Assembly: GCA_017480195.1 (NCBI GenBank)
Contig: JAFVBE010000005.1
Location: forward strand, 1-55,139
Reading direction: 5' to 3'
Source of the DNA: Lachnospiraceae bacterium
GTDB lineage: Bacteria > Bacillota > Clostridia > Lachnospirales > Lachnospiraceae
Length of the DNA: 55,139 nt
The position numbers were made by a program, and so were the translations under genes. Below the pieces are notes generated by a model, which made no database searches, was not told where the DNA came from, and saw nothing but the letters and a program-made list of their open reading frames with translations. Positions 33,231 through 42,623 of this stretch are shown here, piece after piece. Each line of letters begins with the position of its first letter. Position 1 is the stretch's first letter.

Positions 33231-34352
33231 ATGAAATTGGTTGTAGCTATATTTATAGCTGTATTTGTATATGTTTTTCAGAAAAATCTTTATATTAGAC
33301 TTTGGAATAAGGGCTTAGATGTAAATATTGATTTTCACGACAGCTATCTTAATCCAAATGACAGGTCGTATATTACAGAGGTAATAAATAATGATAAATT
33401 TTTGCCTCTTTCGGTTTTACATGTCAAATTCGCAGCACCCAAAAGCTTTACCTTTGAGAATCTTGATAATGCTTTTATAACTGACTCTTATTATAGAAAT
33501 GATGCTTTCTCGGTTCTGGGCAATCAAAAGGTCACAAGAAAGCTTTATTTTACTGCAAAGAAGAGAGGGTATTATACGATTGACGGTATAAGCATTACTG
33601 CGAAGGATTTCTTTTTGACTAAAAATCTTGCCATGCAGATTCCAAATAAATCTGATGTATATATTTTTCCCAATAAGATATATGATAAAAAATTTGACAA
33701 TGTATGCAGTATTATGCTTGGTGATATGGAGAGCAGAAGAAGTCTTATTGAAGACCCATATACCTTCAGAGGCATACGCGACTATGATACGAGTTTTAAC
33801 ATGAAACGCATAAACTGGAAGGCCACTGCGAGAACAGGAGATTTGAAGGTTAATGTATATAATACTACCTCTGTTCAGAAGGTAAAAATACTGCTTAATC
33901 TTGATACCAATACCATGATTAAAACCGAATATATGGATGAGGTCAGTATAGAGCTTGCCAGTTCAGCAGCGTTTTATTATCTGAATAAAAATCTTCCTGT
34001 GGCAGTTAGAACCAATGGAATTGATTTAATTACAGAGAATGACTGTGATGTGAACTTCGGAACTTCGAAAAGTCATATGATAACCATAGATAAATACCTA
34101 TCCAGAATAGGAGGACATGATGATATAGATAAGTTTATGGATATAATAGATGAGGAAATATCAGAGGGTGAGAAGGATGTCTCATATCTTATAATCTCCT
34201 CGTATCATAAGGAGCCTCTTATGGAAAAACTTGATATGTTAAATCAAAAATGCGAAGGACTTATGATGATTTCGCCGTATTATAATATACATGGCTTTCA
34301 AAAGCTTAGATCATATGTGAATGGCTGGGAGGTGAATATTTATGAGACCTAA
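33231..34352 (+). CDS. Membrane-anchored DUF58 protein
   Basis: This 373-residue protein starts at the ATG at 33231, 5 bp after the MoxR stop; a TTG at 33204 inside the MoxR gene is less likely because GGAAGGA (33213-33219) favours 33231. An N-terminal hydrophobic segment (KLVVAIFIAVFVYVF) is followed by a beta-rich region (about 30-160) and the DUF58 core with YTFRGIRDYDTSFNMKRINW and KATARTGDLKVNVYN. It overlaps the next gene by 11 bp. It is probably the client or adaptor of the MoxR ATPase at the membrane. Confidence 0.9.
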   Translation: MKLVVAIFIAVFVYVFQKNLYIRLWNKGLDVNIDFHDSYLNPNDRSYITEVINNDKFLPLSVLHVKFAAPKSFTFENLDNAFITDSYYRNDAFSVLGNQKVTRKLYFTAKKRGYYTIDGISITAKDFFLTKNLAMQIPNKSDVYIFPNKIYDKKFDNVCSIMLGDMESRRSLIEDPYTFRGIRDYDTSFNMKRINWKATARTGDLKVNVYNTTSVQKVKILLNLDTNTMIKTEYMDEVSIELASSAAFYYLNKNLPVAVRTNGIDLITENDCDVNFGTSKSHMITIDKYLSRIGGHDDIDKFMDIIDEEISEGEKDVSYLIISSYHKEPLMEKLDMLNQKCEGLMMISPYYNIHGFQKLRSYVNGWEVNIYET

Positions 34353-35550
34353 GGTGGATTTTTTCAGAACATTTTTTCGGCTTTTGTTTGAGTGGCTTTT
34401 TACGGTACTTCTTGCGTACTTCTTCCTGATAATATTTGTAAAGACAGAGCCATACGAATATATCGAGCTTTTATTATTCATCTTTTACACCATATCATAT
34501 GTATCGAGAAGGAGGGCGCCGAATAATCTGATTATATTCTTAGCGCATGTCATACCGGCGGTTGTTCTGTATTTTATGCCTGTACCTAAGAGTACGGTGT
34601 GGGTAACTATAGCTATTGATTTATACCTGCTTACAGAGGCTTTTTTTTACTCGAGGACAGGGCGCTTTAGTGTGCTTAATGATACTCCGTGGCCGTCGTT
34701 CTTGATAAGTGTTGTAATATATGCATATGGATATTTTACGAAAAGCAGCTTTCTTACGACGAGGGCATATATTATACCGATACTCCTTATAATGACATAT
34801 TTTATGATTATCTATATGGACGGTATAAGGAAGTATGTGGATGCAACTAAGGATGTCTCCGGTCTTCCTATGAAGAGGATAGTTAAAACAAACTCAATAA
34901 TCGTTCTGCTTATAATGCTGATATTATTATTCGGATTGTTTTTAGGAGATTTTCTCGGACTGGATAATGCTCTCTATAAACTTGTGCAGGGAATACTCTA
35001 TGGTATTTTTCTGATACTGCTTGTTGTAAGAACTATCATAAGAATTTTGCTTTTCTTAGCAGGAGGCGGGGTATCAGCCGGCAGAACACTTAACACGGCA
35101 GATATTGAAGAACAGGCAGTCGAATATTCGCAGGGAGTCGGAGGCACCTTTGAATTCATACTCAAGCTTGCTCTTGCCGGACTTGCCATATATCTTTTTT
35201 ACAAAATGATGGTATGGTTTATAAGACTTCTGATGAAGAGGAGAAATACAACCTTTGATATTATAGAGAAGGCAGATGTAAGACACACCGGTACAGAAAA
35301 ATATAATATCATAAGAAAGAATACCTTTGGTACATCGAAGGAGGAAACATTAAGAAGACTATACAGAGAAAATATATGGCGTTACAGATATGATATAAAG
35401 CTGAATGACAGAAAAACTGCTCAGGAAATATCGGATGAATTATACGATAAGCAAATTGCAGATGTGGATGAGATAACCAAGATATACCGTGATGTGAGAT
35501 ACGGCGGGGAGAAGGTTACGAAGAATATGCTGAGAGCTTTTAAAAAATGA
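34342..35550 (+). CDS. Multi-TM protein with DUF4129-like cytoplasmic tail
   Basis: This 402-residue protein has about seven to nine membrane helices in its first 300 residues. The cytoplasmic C-terminus (about 320-400, GTSKEETLRRLYRENIWRYR, then DRKTAQEISDELYD) resembles DUF4129, the tail of the transglutaminase-like proteins that close MoxR-DUF58 operons. No periplasmic Cys-His-Asp transglutaminase domain is present, so it looks like a membrane-only version. It overlaps the DUF58 gene by 11 bp and converges on the DHH gene 15 bp away. Confidence 0.72.
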   Translation: MRPKVDFFRTFFRLLFEWLFTVLLAYFFLIIFVKTEPYEYIELLLFIFYTISYVSRRRAPNNLIIFLAHVIPAVVLYFMPVPKSTVWVTIAIDLYLLTEAFFYSRTGRFSVLNDTPWPSFLISVVIYAYGYFTKSSFLTTRAYIIPILLIMTYFMIIYMDGIRKYVDATKDVSGLPMKRIVKTNSIIVLLIMLILLFGLFLGDFLGLDNALYKLVQGILYGIFLILLVVRTIIRILLFLAGGGVSAGRTLNTADIEEQAVEYSQGVGGTFEFILKLALAGLAIYLFYKMMVWFIRLLMKRRNTTFDIIEKADVRHTGTEKYNIIRKNTFGTSKEETLRRLYRENIWRYRYDIKLNDRKTAQEISDELYDKQIADVDEITKIYRDVRYGGEKVTKNMLRAFKK

Positions 35551-35564
35551 TGATTCATCGGCAT

Positions 35565-36542
35565 TTATTTTGCGTGCTCACCAAGTACTGAAGTGAATCT
35601 GTCTATAATTGCATTGTCAGGATATGCGCCAAGCTTATCCAAGTCCTCGCCTCTGATTAATCCTCCTGCCATGGTCGGATGTCCGCCGCCATTGCCGATA
35701 CCCTTAAGTGCCTTATTGATTATTTCACCTGCATTTATCTCGGAATTTTCGGAACGGATTGAGAATTTATAACCGTCCTCACGCTTGGAATAAACAACAG
35801 TTACATCAACGCTGTTAAGGTCTAGTATAAAATCAGATATAATGCCGATAAGTGCATCAGGACATGAAAACGGAATACAGGCAAAGCCTACGGTTCCATA
35901 GAGCTTGATATTCTCAATTGCAGCACCATAAGCCTTCAAATCTGAGAATTCCATATTGTTACTTTCGACCTTCTTAAGAAGGTCTCTGTCTGCCTTTGTA
36001 TAGAGGTACTTGAACATATCTATATCGAGATAGGTTGTGCCGCGGGAGAGATTAAGGGTATCCATCTTAAGACCGTACATAAGAGCGGAAGCAGTAACCG
36101 AATCCATAGGTATATCAAGTTCTTCAAAATATTTGGTTATAATAGTTGCGCAGCTACCCACAAATCTTATGTCGCTGTATTTGTACTCGGTGTTTACATA
36201 TATCGGATGGTGGTCTATACAGGCGATTTCATCACCGATGAAATCAGTTATATTACCACTGCCTTTCTGGGAATCAACGCATACTATATAGTCCTCTTCA
36301 GACATATTATCACGAATCTGGTCGTAGGAAAGGATATTTATATTAAATATCTCAGTCATCTTCTTCGTACTTAGTTTATCAATCTTTCCCTCATAGCATA
36401 AGGTTGATGTTATTCCAAAATATTCAAATAATTTGTGTAAACCATATGCGGAAGCTATGGCATCAGGGTCGGGAAAATTGTGAGTCTGAATATATATGTG
36501 TCTTCCCTTGCATATCTCTATTAAATCTCTACAATCAGCCAT
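35565..36542 (-). CDS. DHH family phosphoesterase (NrnA-like)
   Basis: This 325-residue cytoplasmic enzyme has the DHH-family metal motifs NFPDPDA (variant of DxDA), VCVDSQ, and DHHP, and a C-terminal DHHA1 domain with GGGHPTMAGG for substrate phosphate binding. NrnA-type proteins degrade nanoRNAs or pAp, and some cut cyclic dinucleotide products such as pApA. No membrane or GGDEF domain (GdpP type) is attached, so it is the soluble form. It is transcribed alone in the minus direction. Confidence 0.88.
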   Translation of the reverse strand: MADCRDLIEICKGRHIYIQTHNFPDPDAIASAYGLHKLFEYFGITSTLCYEGKIDKLSTKKMTEIFNINILSYDQIRDNMSEEDYIVCVDSQKGSGNITDFIGDEIACIDHHPIYVNTEYKYSDIRFVGSCATIITKYFEELDIPMDSVTASALMYGLKMDTLNLSRGTTYLDIDMFKYLYTKADRDLLKKVESNNMEFSDLKAYGAAIENIKLYGTVGFACIPFSCPDALIGIISDFILDLNSVDVTVVYSKREDGYKFSIRSENSEINAGEIINKALKGIGNGGGHPTMAGGLIRGEDLDKLGAYPDNAIIDRFTSVLGEHAK

Positions 36543-36696
36543 TTTTTATCCTCACTTTTCATTAATGTATATGCTGTAACAATTAGAATCCGAATTTGAT
36601 TAATTATAGCATATCTTCTCTTGTTTTACAAAAATATTATATTGCCAATAAGAAATATGTTAGAGTATAATGTATTTTGCAAAGGAGCTTCGAAGG

Positions 36697-38844
36697 ATGA
36701 GCGATTTTAAAATACCTACAATAGAAATATCAGGTTTAGATTTTAATGATAAAGAAAGATTTAAAAATATCCTTGCTTCATTAGAACTTTATTTTGTCAC
36801 TCTTTTTTTATACTTTGAAATTTTGTTTCATTTTGTAAGGTTCGGGGTATCGGGAAAATTTCTGTCTTACAAGATATTATTTTCTATCTTCTATGGTTTG
36901 CTGTTCGGAATTATAGTCAGTATTTTTCCAAGACTTGCATCAATTATTATTACCTTTGTTCTAACCGTGTTTTTAACTGTATATTTTACAGTTCAGATAA
37001 TATACAGTGGGGTATTTGATACATATCTATCCCTGTCCGGCTCAATCAATATGACTAATCAGGCATTTGACTTTACTGATGTCATATTCAAGGAGATGAA
37101 GGATGAATGGTGGGTGATTATACTGCTTATGATTCCGATTGTACTGCTTTCGGTACTGTTTAGAAAGCGCCTTAATTTCGACAGACATGGAGTCGTACCG
37201 TATATAATACTCGGTGCAGTCTCCATATTCGTATTTCTTATAATTATAGTTAAAATGGATATTGAAAATAAGGAGATTTATTCTGCTTATGAGGTATACT
37301 CAAATTACACATCCGTTGACATGGCAGTGGAGAGACTTGGCGTAACAGAGTCCTTATGGCTTGATACCAAATTAGGAATTAAGGAAAGAACAGGTCACGC
37401 AGGAAATGAGGTGTCCTTTGTAGTTGAGAATGATTTTGATGATGATACAGAGGCGACTGTTGAGAATACTACGGAAGAATCAGATAAAAAAAATGAGAAG
37501 TACAACACTGATGATGAAATAAGGGATAATAATGACACTGAGGATGTACAGGAGGTTGTCATAGATACATCTCCGAATATACTTGATATAGATTTTGATG
37601 AACTGATGGAGACGGCTCCGAATGAAAATATTCGTGTAATGCATGAATACATAAGTAATGTGACACCGACAAATAAGAATGAATATACGGGAATGTTCGA
37701 GGGCTATAATCTTATATTTGTCGTGGCGGAGGGCTTCTATGGCGATGTTATAGATGAGACGCGTACACCAATGCTTTATAAGATGGCATATGAGGGTTTC
37801 GTATTTGATAACTATTATACACCTCTTTGGTATGGTTCTACGGTAGGCGGTGAATATGCCGACCTTACGGGGCTTATGCCAAAAAGCGGCGGATATCTGA
37901 GCATGACTAAATCCGGTATGAATAAAAATGATATGATGTTCACCTTAAGCAGACAGCTTCTTTCTAAAGGGTATAAGGTAACCGGATATCATAATAATTA
38001 TTATACATATTATGACAGGAATATATCACATCCTAATCTTGGATATGACTGGATAGGTGTCGGCAACGGCTACGAGCCTGAATATAATGAATATGGTACT
38101 ATGCTGTGGCCTCAGTCGGATGAAAAACTTATTGATACAACCTTTGATGAGTATGCATATGATGTGCCGTTTCATACCTACTATCTTACCGTGAGCGGAC
38201 ATGTAATGTATAATTTTGGTGGCAACGCTATGGCTAAGAAGCATCAGGATTTGGTCGAGAATCTTGATTATACTGAGACGACGAAGGCTTATATTGCCTG
38301 TCAGTACGAGCTTGAGCTTGCCATGGAAAGTCTGGTTAAGAAATTAGAGGACGCGGGAGTAGCAGACGATACTCTTATTGTGCTTACTGCCGACCATGTT
38401 CCGTATGATGATAAGGCAGTGTGCGATGAGCTTGCAGGACATACTCTGGACAGTGTCTTTGAATGGTATGAAAATACCCTTATTATATGGTCGGCGTCTA
38501 TGGATGAGCCTGTATATGTGGATAAATATTGCAGCAGCTTAGATATACTTCCTACGGTATCTAATCTGATGGGGCTTGATTATGATTCGAGAATGTTAGT
38601 AGGTCAGGATATTTTGTCAGATAAGGAAGGCTTTGTTATGTTCAATGACAGAAGCTTTATCACAGACCGTATTTCCTATAATGCTAATACCGGTGAGGCG
38701 AAGAGTATAGATGGGTCACCTATTGATGAGGATTATCTTGATAACAGGATAACTCAGGTCAGGAACAAATTTTCCATGGCAGAGAATATATGCGATTACG
38801 ATTATTACAGATATATAGATGATTATATTAATAATAAAGATTAA
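36697..38844 (+). CDS. LTA synthase-like sulfatase-fold membrane enzyme
   Basis: This 715-residue protein has about five N-terminal membrane helices (about 25-200), an acidic Asp/Glu/Asn linker (about 230-300) and a sulfatase-fold domain (about 320-650). The domain shows LIFVVAEGFYGD, the nucleophile Thr382 in GSTVGGEY, HTYYLTVSGH and LTADHVPYDD, matching LtaS-type phosphoglycerol transferases. The start at 36697 is preferred because AAAGGAG lies 9 bp before it; 36670 has no site. It would extend or modify a glycolipid-linked polymer on the outer face of the membrane. The next genes encode glycosyltransferases, consistent with a lipid-linked envelope glycan. Confidence 0.88.
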   Translation: MSDFKIPTIEISGLDFNDKERFKNILASLELYFVTLFLYFEILFHFVRFGVSGKFLSYKILFSIFYGLLFGIIVSIFPRLASIIITFVLTVFLTVYFTVQIIYSGVFDTYLSLSGSINMTNQAFDFTDVIFKEMKDEWWVIILLMIPIVLLSVLFRKRLNFDRHGVVPYIILGAVSIFVFLIIIVKMDIENKEIYSAYEVYSNYTSVDMAVERLGVTESLWLDTKLGIKERTGHAGNEVSFVVENDFDDDTEATVENTTEESDKKNEKYNTDDEIRDNNDTEDVQEVVIDTSPNILDIDFDELMETAPNENIRVMHEYISNVTPTNKNEYTGMFEGYNLIFVVAEGFYGDVIDETRTPMLYKMAYEGFVFDNYYTPLWYGSTVGGEYADLTGLMPKSGGYLSMTKSGMNKNDMMFTLSRQLLSKGYKVTGYHNNYYTYYDRNISHPNLGYDWIGVGNGYEPEYNEYGTMLWPQSDEKLIDTTFDEYAYDVPFHTYYLTVSGHVMYNFGGNAMAKKHQDLVENLDYTETTKAYIACQYELELAMESLVKKLEDAGVADDTLIVLTADHVPYDDKAVCDELAGHTLDSVFEWYENTLIIWSASMDEPVYVDKYCSSLDILPTVSNLMGLDYDSRMLVGQDILSDKEGFVMFNDRSFITDRISYNANTGEAKSIDGSPIDEDYLDNRITQVRNKFSMAENICDYDYYRYIDDYINNKD

Positions 38845-38870
38845 TACTTATGTAAATAATTGTAATTTTC

Positions 38871-38899
38871 TTGAAAGAATTATCTTGTAATGTTATTAT
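38871..38899 (+). promoter_or_regulatory. Promoter of the glycosyltransferase operon
   Basis: TTGAAA (38871-38876) and TATTAT (38894-38899) are separated by 17 bp, about 38 bp before the ATG of the glycosyltransferase gene. Confidence 0.6.
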
Positions 38900-38936
38900 A
38901 TTAATGTTTTAATTTCGCTTTAAAAGGAGATTTACC

Positions 38937-39884
38937 ATGGATAAAATAGCAGTGCTTATACCCTGTTATAATGAGAGCAAAACTATAGATAAGGTCGTAA
39001 AGGATTTTAAAACTGCACTTCCTGAAGCGGTAATATATGTTTATGATAATAATTCCACGGACGGTACAGATGAGATAGCGAGAAATGCAGGAGCTATCGT
39101 ACGTTATGAATATCAACAGGGTAAGGGTAATGTTATAAGAAGGATGTTTAGAGATATTGATGCAAGGTGTTATATTATGACAGACGGTGATGATACCTAT
39201 CCTGCTGAATTTGCACCGGCTATGGCAGCTAAAGTACTGGAGAAAAATGTTGATATGGTCGTGAGAGACAGATTATCCTCAACATACTTTGAAGAAAATA
39301 AAAGACCATTTCATAATTTTGGAAATAGTTTAGTAAGGTGGTCCATAAATCATCTGTTTAAAAGTGATATAAAGGATATTATGACGGGATACAGAGCGTT
39401 TTCATACCAATTCGTAAAGACCTTTCCTGTGTTGTCTAAGGGCTTTGAGATTGAGACGGAAATGAGTATCCATGCTATAGATAAGAATATGTTTGTGGAG
39501 AATGAGATTATAGAATACAGGGACAGACCTGAGGGAAGTGAGTCGAAGCTTAATACTTATTCAGATGGATTTAAGGTTATAAAAACTATAGCTAGACTTT
39601 TCAGAGATTATAAGCCTTTCAGATTTTTTACACTTATAGCCTCGATACTCGTGATTATAGCATTTTGTCTGTTTGTTCCAATCTGTATTACATATGTGCA
39701 GACAGGTGAGGTTCCGAGGTTCCCTACTCTTATTGTATGTGGATTTATTGTGCTTGCAGCAATACAATCATTTTTCACGGGAATGATGTTAGAGTCCATG
39801 GTGGTTAAGAACAAGCAGGATTTTGAAATGCGGTTGATATCGGTAAGAGAAGGTTATATAAATAAAACCTGTAATGGCAGGTAG
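38937..39884 (+). CDS. GT2 glycosyltransferase, polyprenyl-phosphate sugar type
   Basis: This 315-residue enzyme has the GT2 fold with VLIPCYNESKTIDKV, YDNNSTDGT, the DxD-like MTDGDDTYP and TGYRAFS, and two C-terminal membrane helices (about 222-248 and 262-288). This is the layout of dolichol-phosphate-mannose or GtrB-like synthases that make a polyprenyl-phosphate sugar donor. The following gene encodes a GT-C-like membrane protein that could use that donor on the outer face. GGAG lies 8 bp before the ATG. Confidence 0.9.
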   Translation: MDKIAVLIPCYNESKTIDKVVKDFKTALPEAVIYVYDNNSTDGTDEIARNAGAIVRYEYQQGKGNVIRRMFRDIDARCYIMTDGDDTYPAEFAPAMAAKVLEKNVDMVVRDRLSSTYFEENKRPFHNFGNSLVRWSINHLFKSDIKDIMTGYRAFSYQFVKTFPVLSKGFEIETEMSIHAIDKNMFVENEIIEYRDRPEGSESKLNTYSDGFKVIKTIARLFRDYKPFRFFTLIASILVIIAFCLFVPICITYVQTGEVPRFPTLIVCGFIVLAAIQSFFTGMMLESMVVKNKQDFEMRLISVREGYINKTCNGR

Positions 39885-39914
39885 TAAAAATATCCTACAG
39901 TAAGGTGTTAAGAT

Positions 39915-41660
39915 ATGAGAGAAAATAAATTAAGGTTTGATTCAAAGAAAATAGTATTCTGGTATTTTGTTATTGTAATGTTATCTCTGGCAAGAATTGT
40001 AATATCATCAGGATATGTATATGATTATGAAGTAAGCGCCGGTATGGATGATAACTGGATGGTTAAGACAGCTTATCATCTGCTTGGAAATCAGTGGCTT
40101 GGAGTATATAATCATGTAACCCTGATTAAATCTCTTACATATCCATTCATGCTTGCCTTTTTCAGAGCTTTTTCCATACCCTACGGTATGGGAATCGGAG
40201 TGTTCTATGTTTTGATTTCCTTTGTATTTGTGAGGGCGTTAGAACCTGTTGCTAAGAATAAATATTTAAGAGGAATTATATATCTGGCGGTTTTATATTC
40301 GCCGGTTGGGTTTATGACACTTACTTCAGGAAGAATATACAGAAATTCAATATCTCATTGGATGGCACTTTTTGTAATTGCTTCAATTATCGGTGTATAT
40401 CTCAGAAGAAATCGTACATTCAAACAGATGTGGAAATGGATATTGTGTGAAGCCGTATCACTTATGATGTTTTGGGAACTTCGCGAAGATCATATTTGGA
40501 TTATGGCTTTCGTTGTTCCGGCATCATTAATTCTTTTAATATTTTGGTTGTGCCATAAGAGAAAATGGTGGAAAACTCTTATTGTGATTGCTATACCTTT
40601 TGCGGCAACTGTAATTATGGAACTTGGTATAGCGGGTATGAATTATCATAAATATGGAGTATTTACAACAAATGACAGAACAGGAACATATTGCGGAAAG
40701 GTTATGTCACAGCTTTATAAGATTGATGACGGTGAGATACACGATCAAAGAATATGGGTGTCCAATGGAGCACTGGAACAGGCAAAACAGGTTAGTCCGA
40801 CACTCAATGATTTGAGCTGGGCATTAGATGTGGATTGGGCTTTGTGGAAAGCTTCGACCATATACGGAGATGAAGTGCCGGGAGATCATGCCGAGTGGGC
40901 TATGCGTCAGACTGTGCTTGATGCAGGATATTACAGGGATGCAGCCAGCACAAATGAATTATATAAAAAGATATACAATGAATTAAGTGACGGATTTAAA
41001 AATGGAAAATTAAAAACAAAGAAGGGTATATCCTTATCGTCTCAGATGCGTCCGTTTAATTCCGAGGACATTGATATGACGCTTGAGCTTACATTCCCGG
41101 TAATTAAGAATTATATAAATTATGATTCGGCATGGGGCGTATATGTTGCATATACTACAGATGGAATGAATGAAGCTGACAGGCAGCTTTTTGAAAATAT
41201 GCTGCTTATGAATATAACGGAATATGGGGATGCTTCTAAAGATATCAGATATTTCGAGGGTAATTATGCGAGCATAGTATACGAAGAATTTATAATGCTT
41301 ATACTTAATAAGCTATGGGAATTATATAAAATTGTTGTGAAGTTCCTGAATTATATATCCATAAGCATAATGATTTTTATGCTTATCAGGATGATATTTG
41401 AACTAAGAAGAAAACAGTTTGATACATTTTATGCGTTTATTTTGATTTTTGGAATTTTATTGTTGTTGATAGTTTATACATTTATGATATGCCTCTGGGG
41501 ATTGTGGATGACACTTGAACCGGTTAATCCGATATACTGGTTTTATGGCTCGCCGGGACCTATGCTTGCGCAGATTATCAGAGTCTTATGTGTTGTATAT
41601 ATGTATAATTATATTTCAACTCGAATTAAGCTTAAGAAGGAAGTAAGAGAGGAGCTTTAA
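39915..41660 (+). CDS. Multi-TM protein, possible GT-C glycosyltransferase
   Basis: This 581-residue membrane protein has about nine to eleven helices. Its first outer loop carries an acidic pair in VSAGMDDNWM, as in GT-C enzymes that use polyprenyl-phosphate sugars, and REDH occurs in a later loop. A large soluble segment (about 245-460) with WALDVDWALWKAST precedes two or more C-terminal helices. It lies 30 bp after the GT2 gene and its stop overlaps the next start by one base. No named family is certain; a role in transferring the GT2-made sugar to an envelope polymer is inferred. Confidence 0.62.
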   Translation: MRENKLRFDSKKIVFWYFVIVMLSLARIVISSGYVYDYEVSAGMDDNWMVKTAYHLLGNQWLGVYNHVTLIKSLTYPFMLAFFRAFSIPYGMGIGVFYVLISFVFVRALEPVAKNKYLRGIIYLAVLYSPVGFMTLTSGRIYRNSISHWMALFVIASIIGVYLRRNRTFKQMWKWILCEAVSLMMFWELREDHIWIMAFVVPASLILLIFWLCHKRKWWKTLIVIAIPFAATVIMELGIAGMNYHKYGVFTTNDRTGTYCGKVMSQLYKIDDGEIHDQRIWVSNGALEQAKQVSPTLNDLSWALDVDWALWKASTIYGDEVPGDHAEWAMRQTVLDAGYYRDAASTNELYKKIYNELSDGFKNGKLKTKKGISLSSQMRPFNSEDIDMTLELTFPVIKNYINYDSAWGVYVAYTTDGMNEADRQLFENMLLMNITEYGDASKDIRYFEGNYASIVYEEFIMLILNKLWELYKIVVKFLNYISISIMIFMLIRMIFELRRKQFDTFYAFILIFGILLLLIVYTFMICLWGLWMTLEPVNPIYWFYGSPGPMLAQIIRVLCVVYMYNYISTRIKLKKEVREEL

Positions 41661-42520
41661 TGGGACCTTACGATACAATCAATAAGTTAGAAGAATTAAG
41701 AAAAAAAATAAAGAATTATACTACTTTAACGGTTGCACCTATTTTGATTTTTGTTTTACCGGTTATAATGCCGGAGTTGGCGGCTATCTTTCCTCTTCTG
41801 ATTATAGGTACGATAGGTGCTATGATTGCATTCTCCTCAAGCTCAAGAAAGACTATAATTGAATTTAAAAAGCTATATAAGGAGACCTTTGTGGTTCAGC
41901 TATTATCGGAACGGTTTAATGATGTGGTGTATAACTGGGATAGTGGACTTGCGCTTGATTATATAAGAAGCTTTAGTGTCGTGCGCCAGGGTAACAGATT
42001 TAAGACCGAGGATTATCTGTGTGCCACTTACAACGGAGTACGATTTGAACAGGCCGATGTTACTATCCAATATCACACTTCGGGTAAGAACTCACATACC
42101 ACCACATATTTCAAAGGAAGAATGTTCGTCTTTGATTTTCCGTATAAGAATGTGGCTTCAGTAAGAATATTCTCCGATTCTTTTGCATATAGGGCGGGAT
42201 TGAAGAATAAGAAGGTTGAGTTGGAAAATCTTGATTTTAATAAAAGATTTGATGTGGATGCGTTCTATGAGCATGATGCCTTTTATTTCCTGACACCGCA
42301 GATGATGGAGAGGATGAATGAGTTAAAAAACAGATATGGAAATGTAGCTGTCCATCTTATGGGCAACAAGCTTTTCGTGGCGATAAATATGTCGGCAGAT
42401 GCATTTGACCATAATTACAGACAGCCGGTTGATTATCCGACCGAGTCGGCGAAAATAAATGCTGATATGCAGGTTATCGTGGATATTATTGATACGCTGT
42501 CGCTGTATGTCGGAACATGA
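41660..42520 (+). CDS. DUF3137-like membrane protein
   Basis: This 286-residue protein has two adjacent helices near the N-terminus (about 22-58, TVAPILIFVLPVIMPELAAI and on) and a soluble domain with FEQADVTIQYHTSGKNSHTT and FKGRMFVFDFP, matching the DUF3137 pattern. Function is unknown. The ATG shares one base with the stop codon of the gene before it, so the two are co-translated. Membership in the glycosyltransferase operon hints at an envelope role only by context. Confidence 0.72.
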   Translation: MGPYDTINKLEELRKKIKNYTTLTVAPILIFVLPVIMPELAAIFPLLIIGTIGAMIAFSSSSRKTIIEFKKLYKETFVVQLLSERFNDVVYNWDSGLALDYIRSFSVVRQGNRFKTEDYLCATYNGVRFEQADVTIQYHTSGKNSHTTTYFKGRMFVFDFPYKNVASVRIFSDSFAYRAGLKNKKVELENLDFNKRFDVDAFYEHDAFYFLTPQMMERMNELKNRYGNVAVHLMGNKLFVAINMSADAFDHNYRQPVDYPTESAKINADMQVIVDIIDTLSLYVGT

Positions 42521-42532
42521 TATCAGGTATGC

Positions 42533-42561
42533 GGTTCAGAAATGACGAACCATGTTATAAT
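42533..42561 (+). promoter_or_regulatory. Promoter region with dyad before the ZIP transporter
   Basis: GGTTC (42533-42537) and GAACC (42547-42551) form an inverted repeat with a 9-bp spacer, immediately before TATAAT (42556-42561). The dyad occupies the -35 and spacer region of a promoter lacking a good -35, so a regulator, possibly metal-responsive, may act here. Confidence 0.4.
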
Positions 42562-42623
42562 CTGTAATATTTTGCATATATATTAAATAATCAGCAAAAC
42601 TATGTTTTTTGGAGATATAAATT

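Noticed and set aside
38851-38866. WalR-like TGTAAA..TGTAAT pair before the glycosyltransferase gene
   Set aside because: The half-sites are separated by 4 bp rather than 5 and lie in an AT-rich stretch, so it does not meet the consensus.
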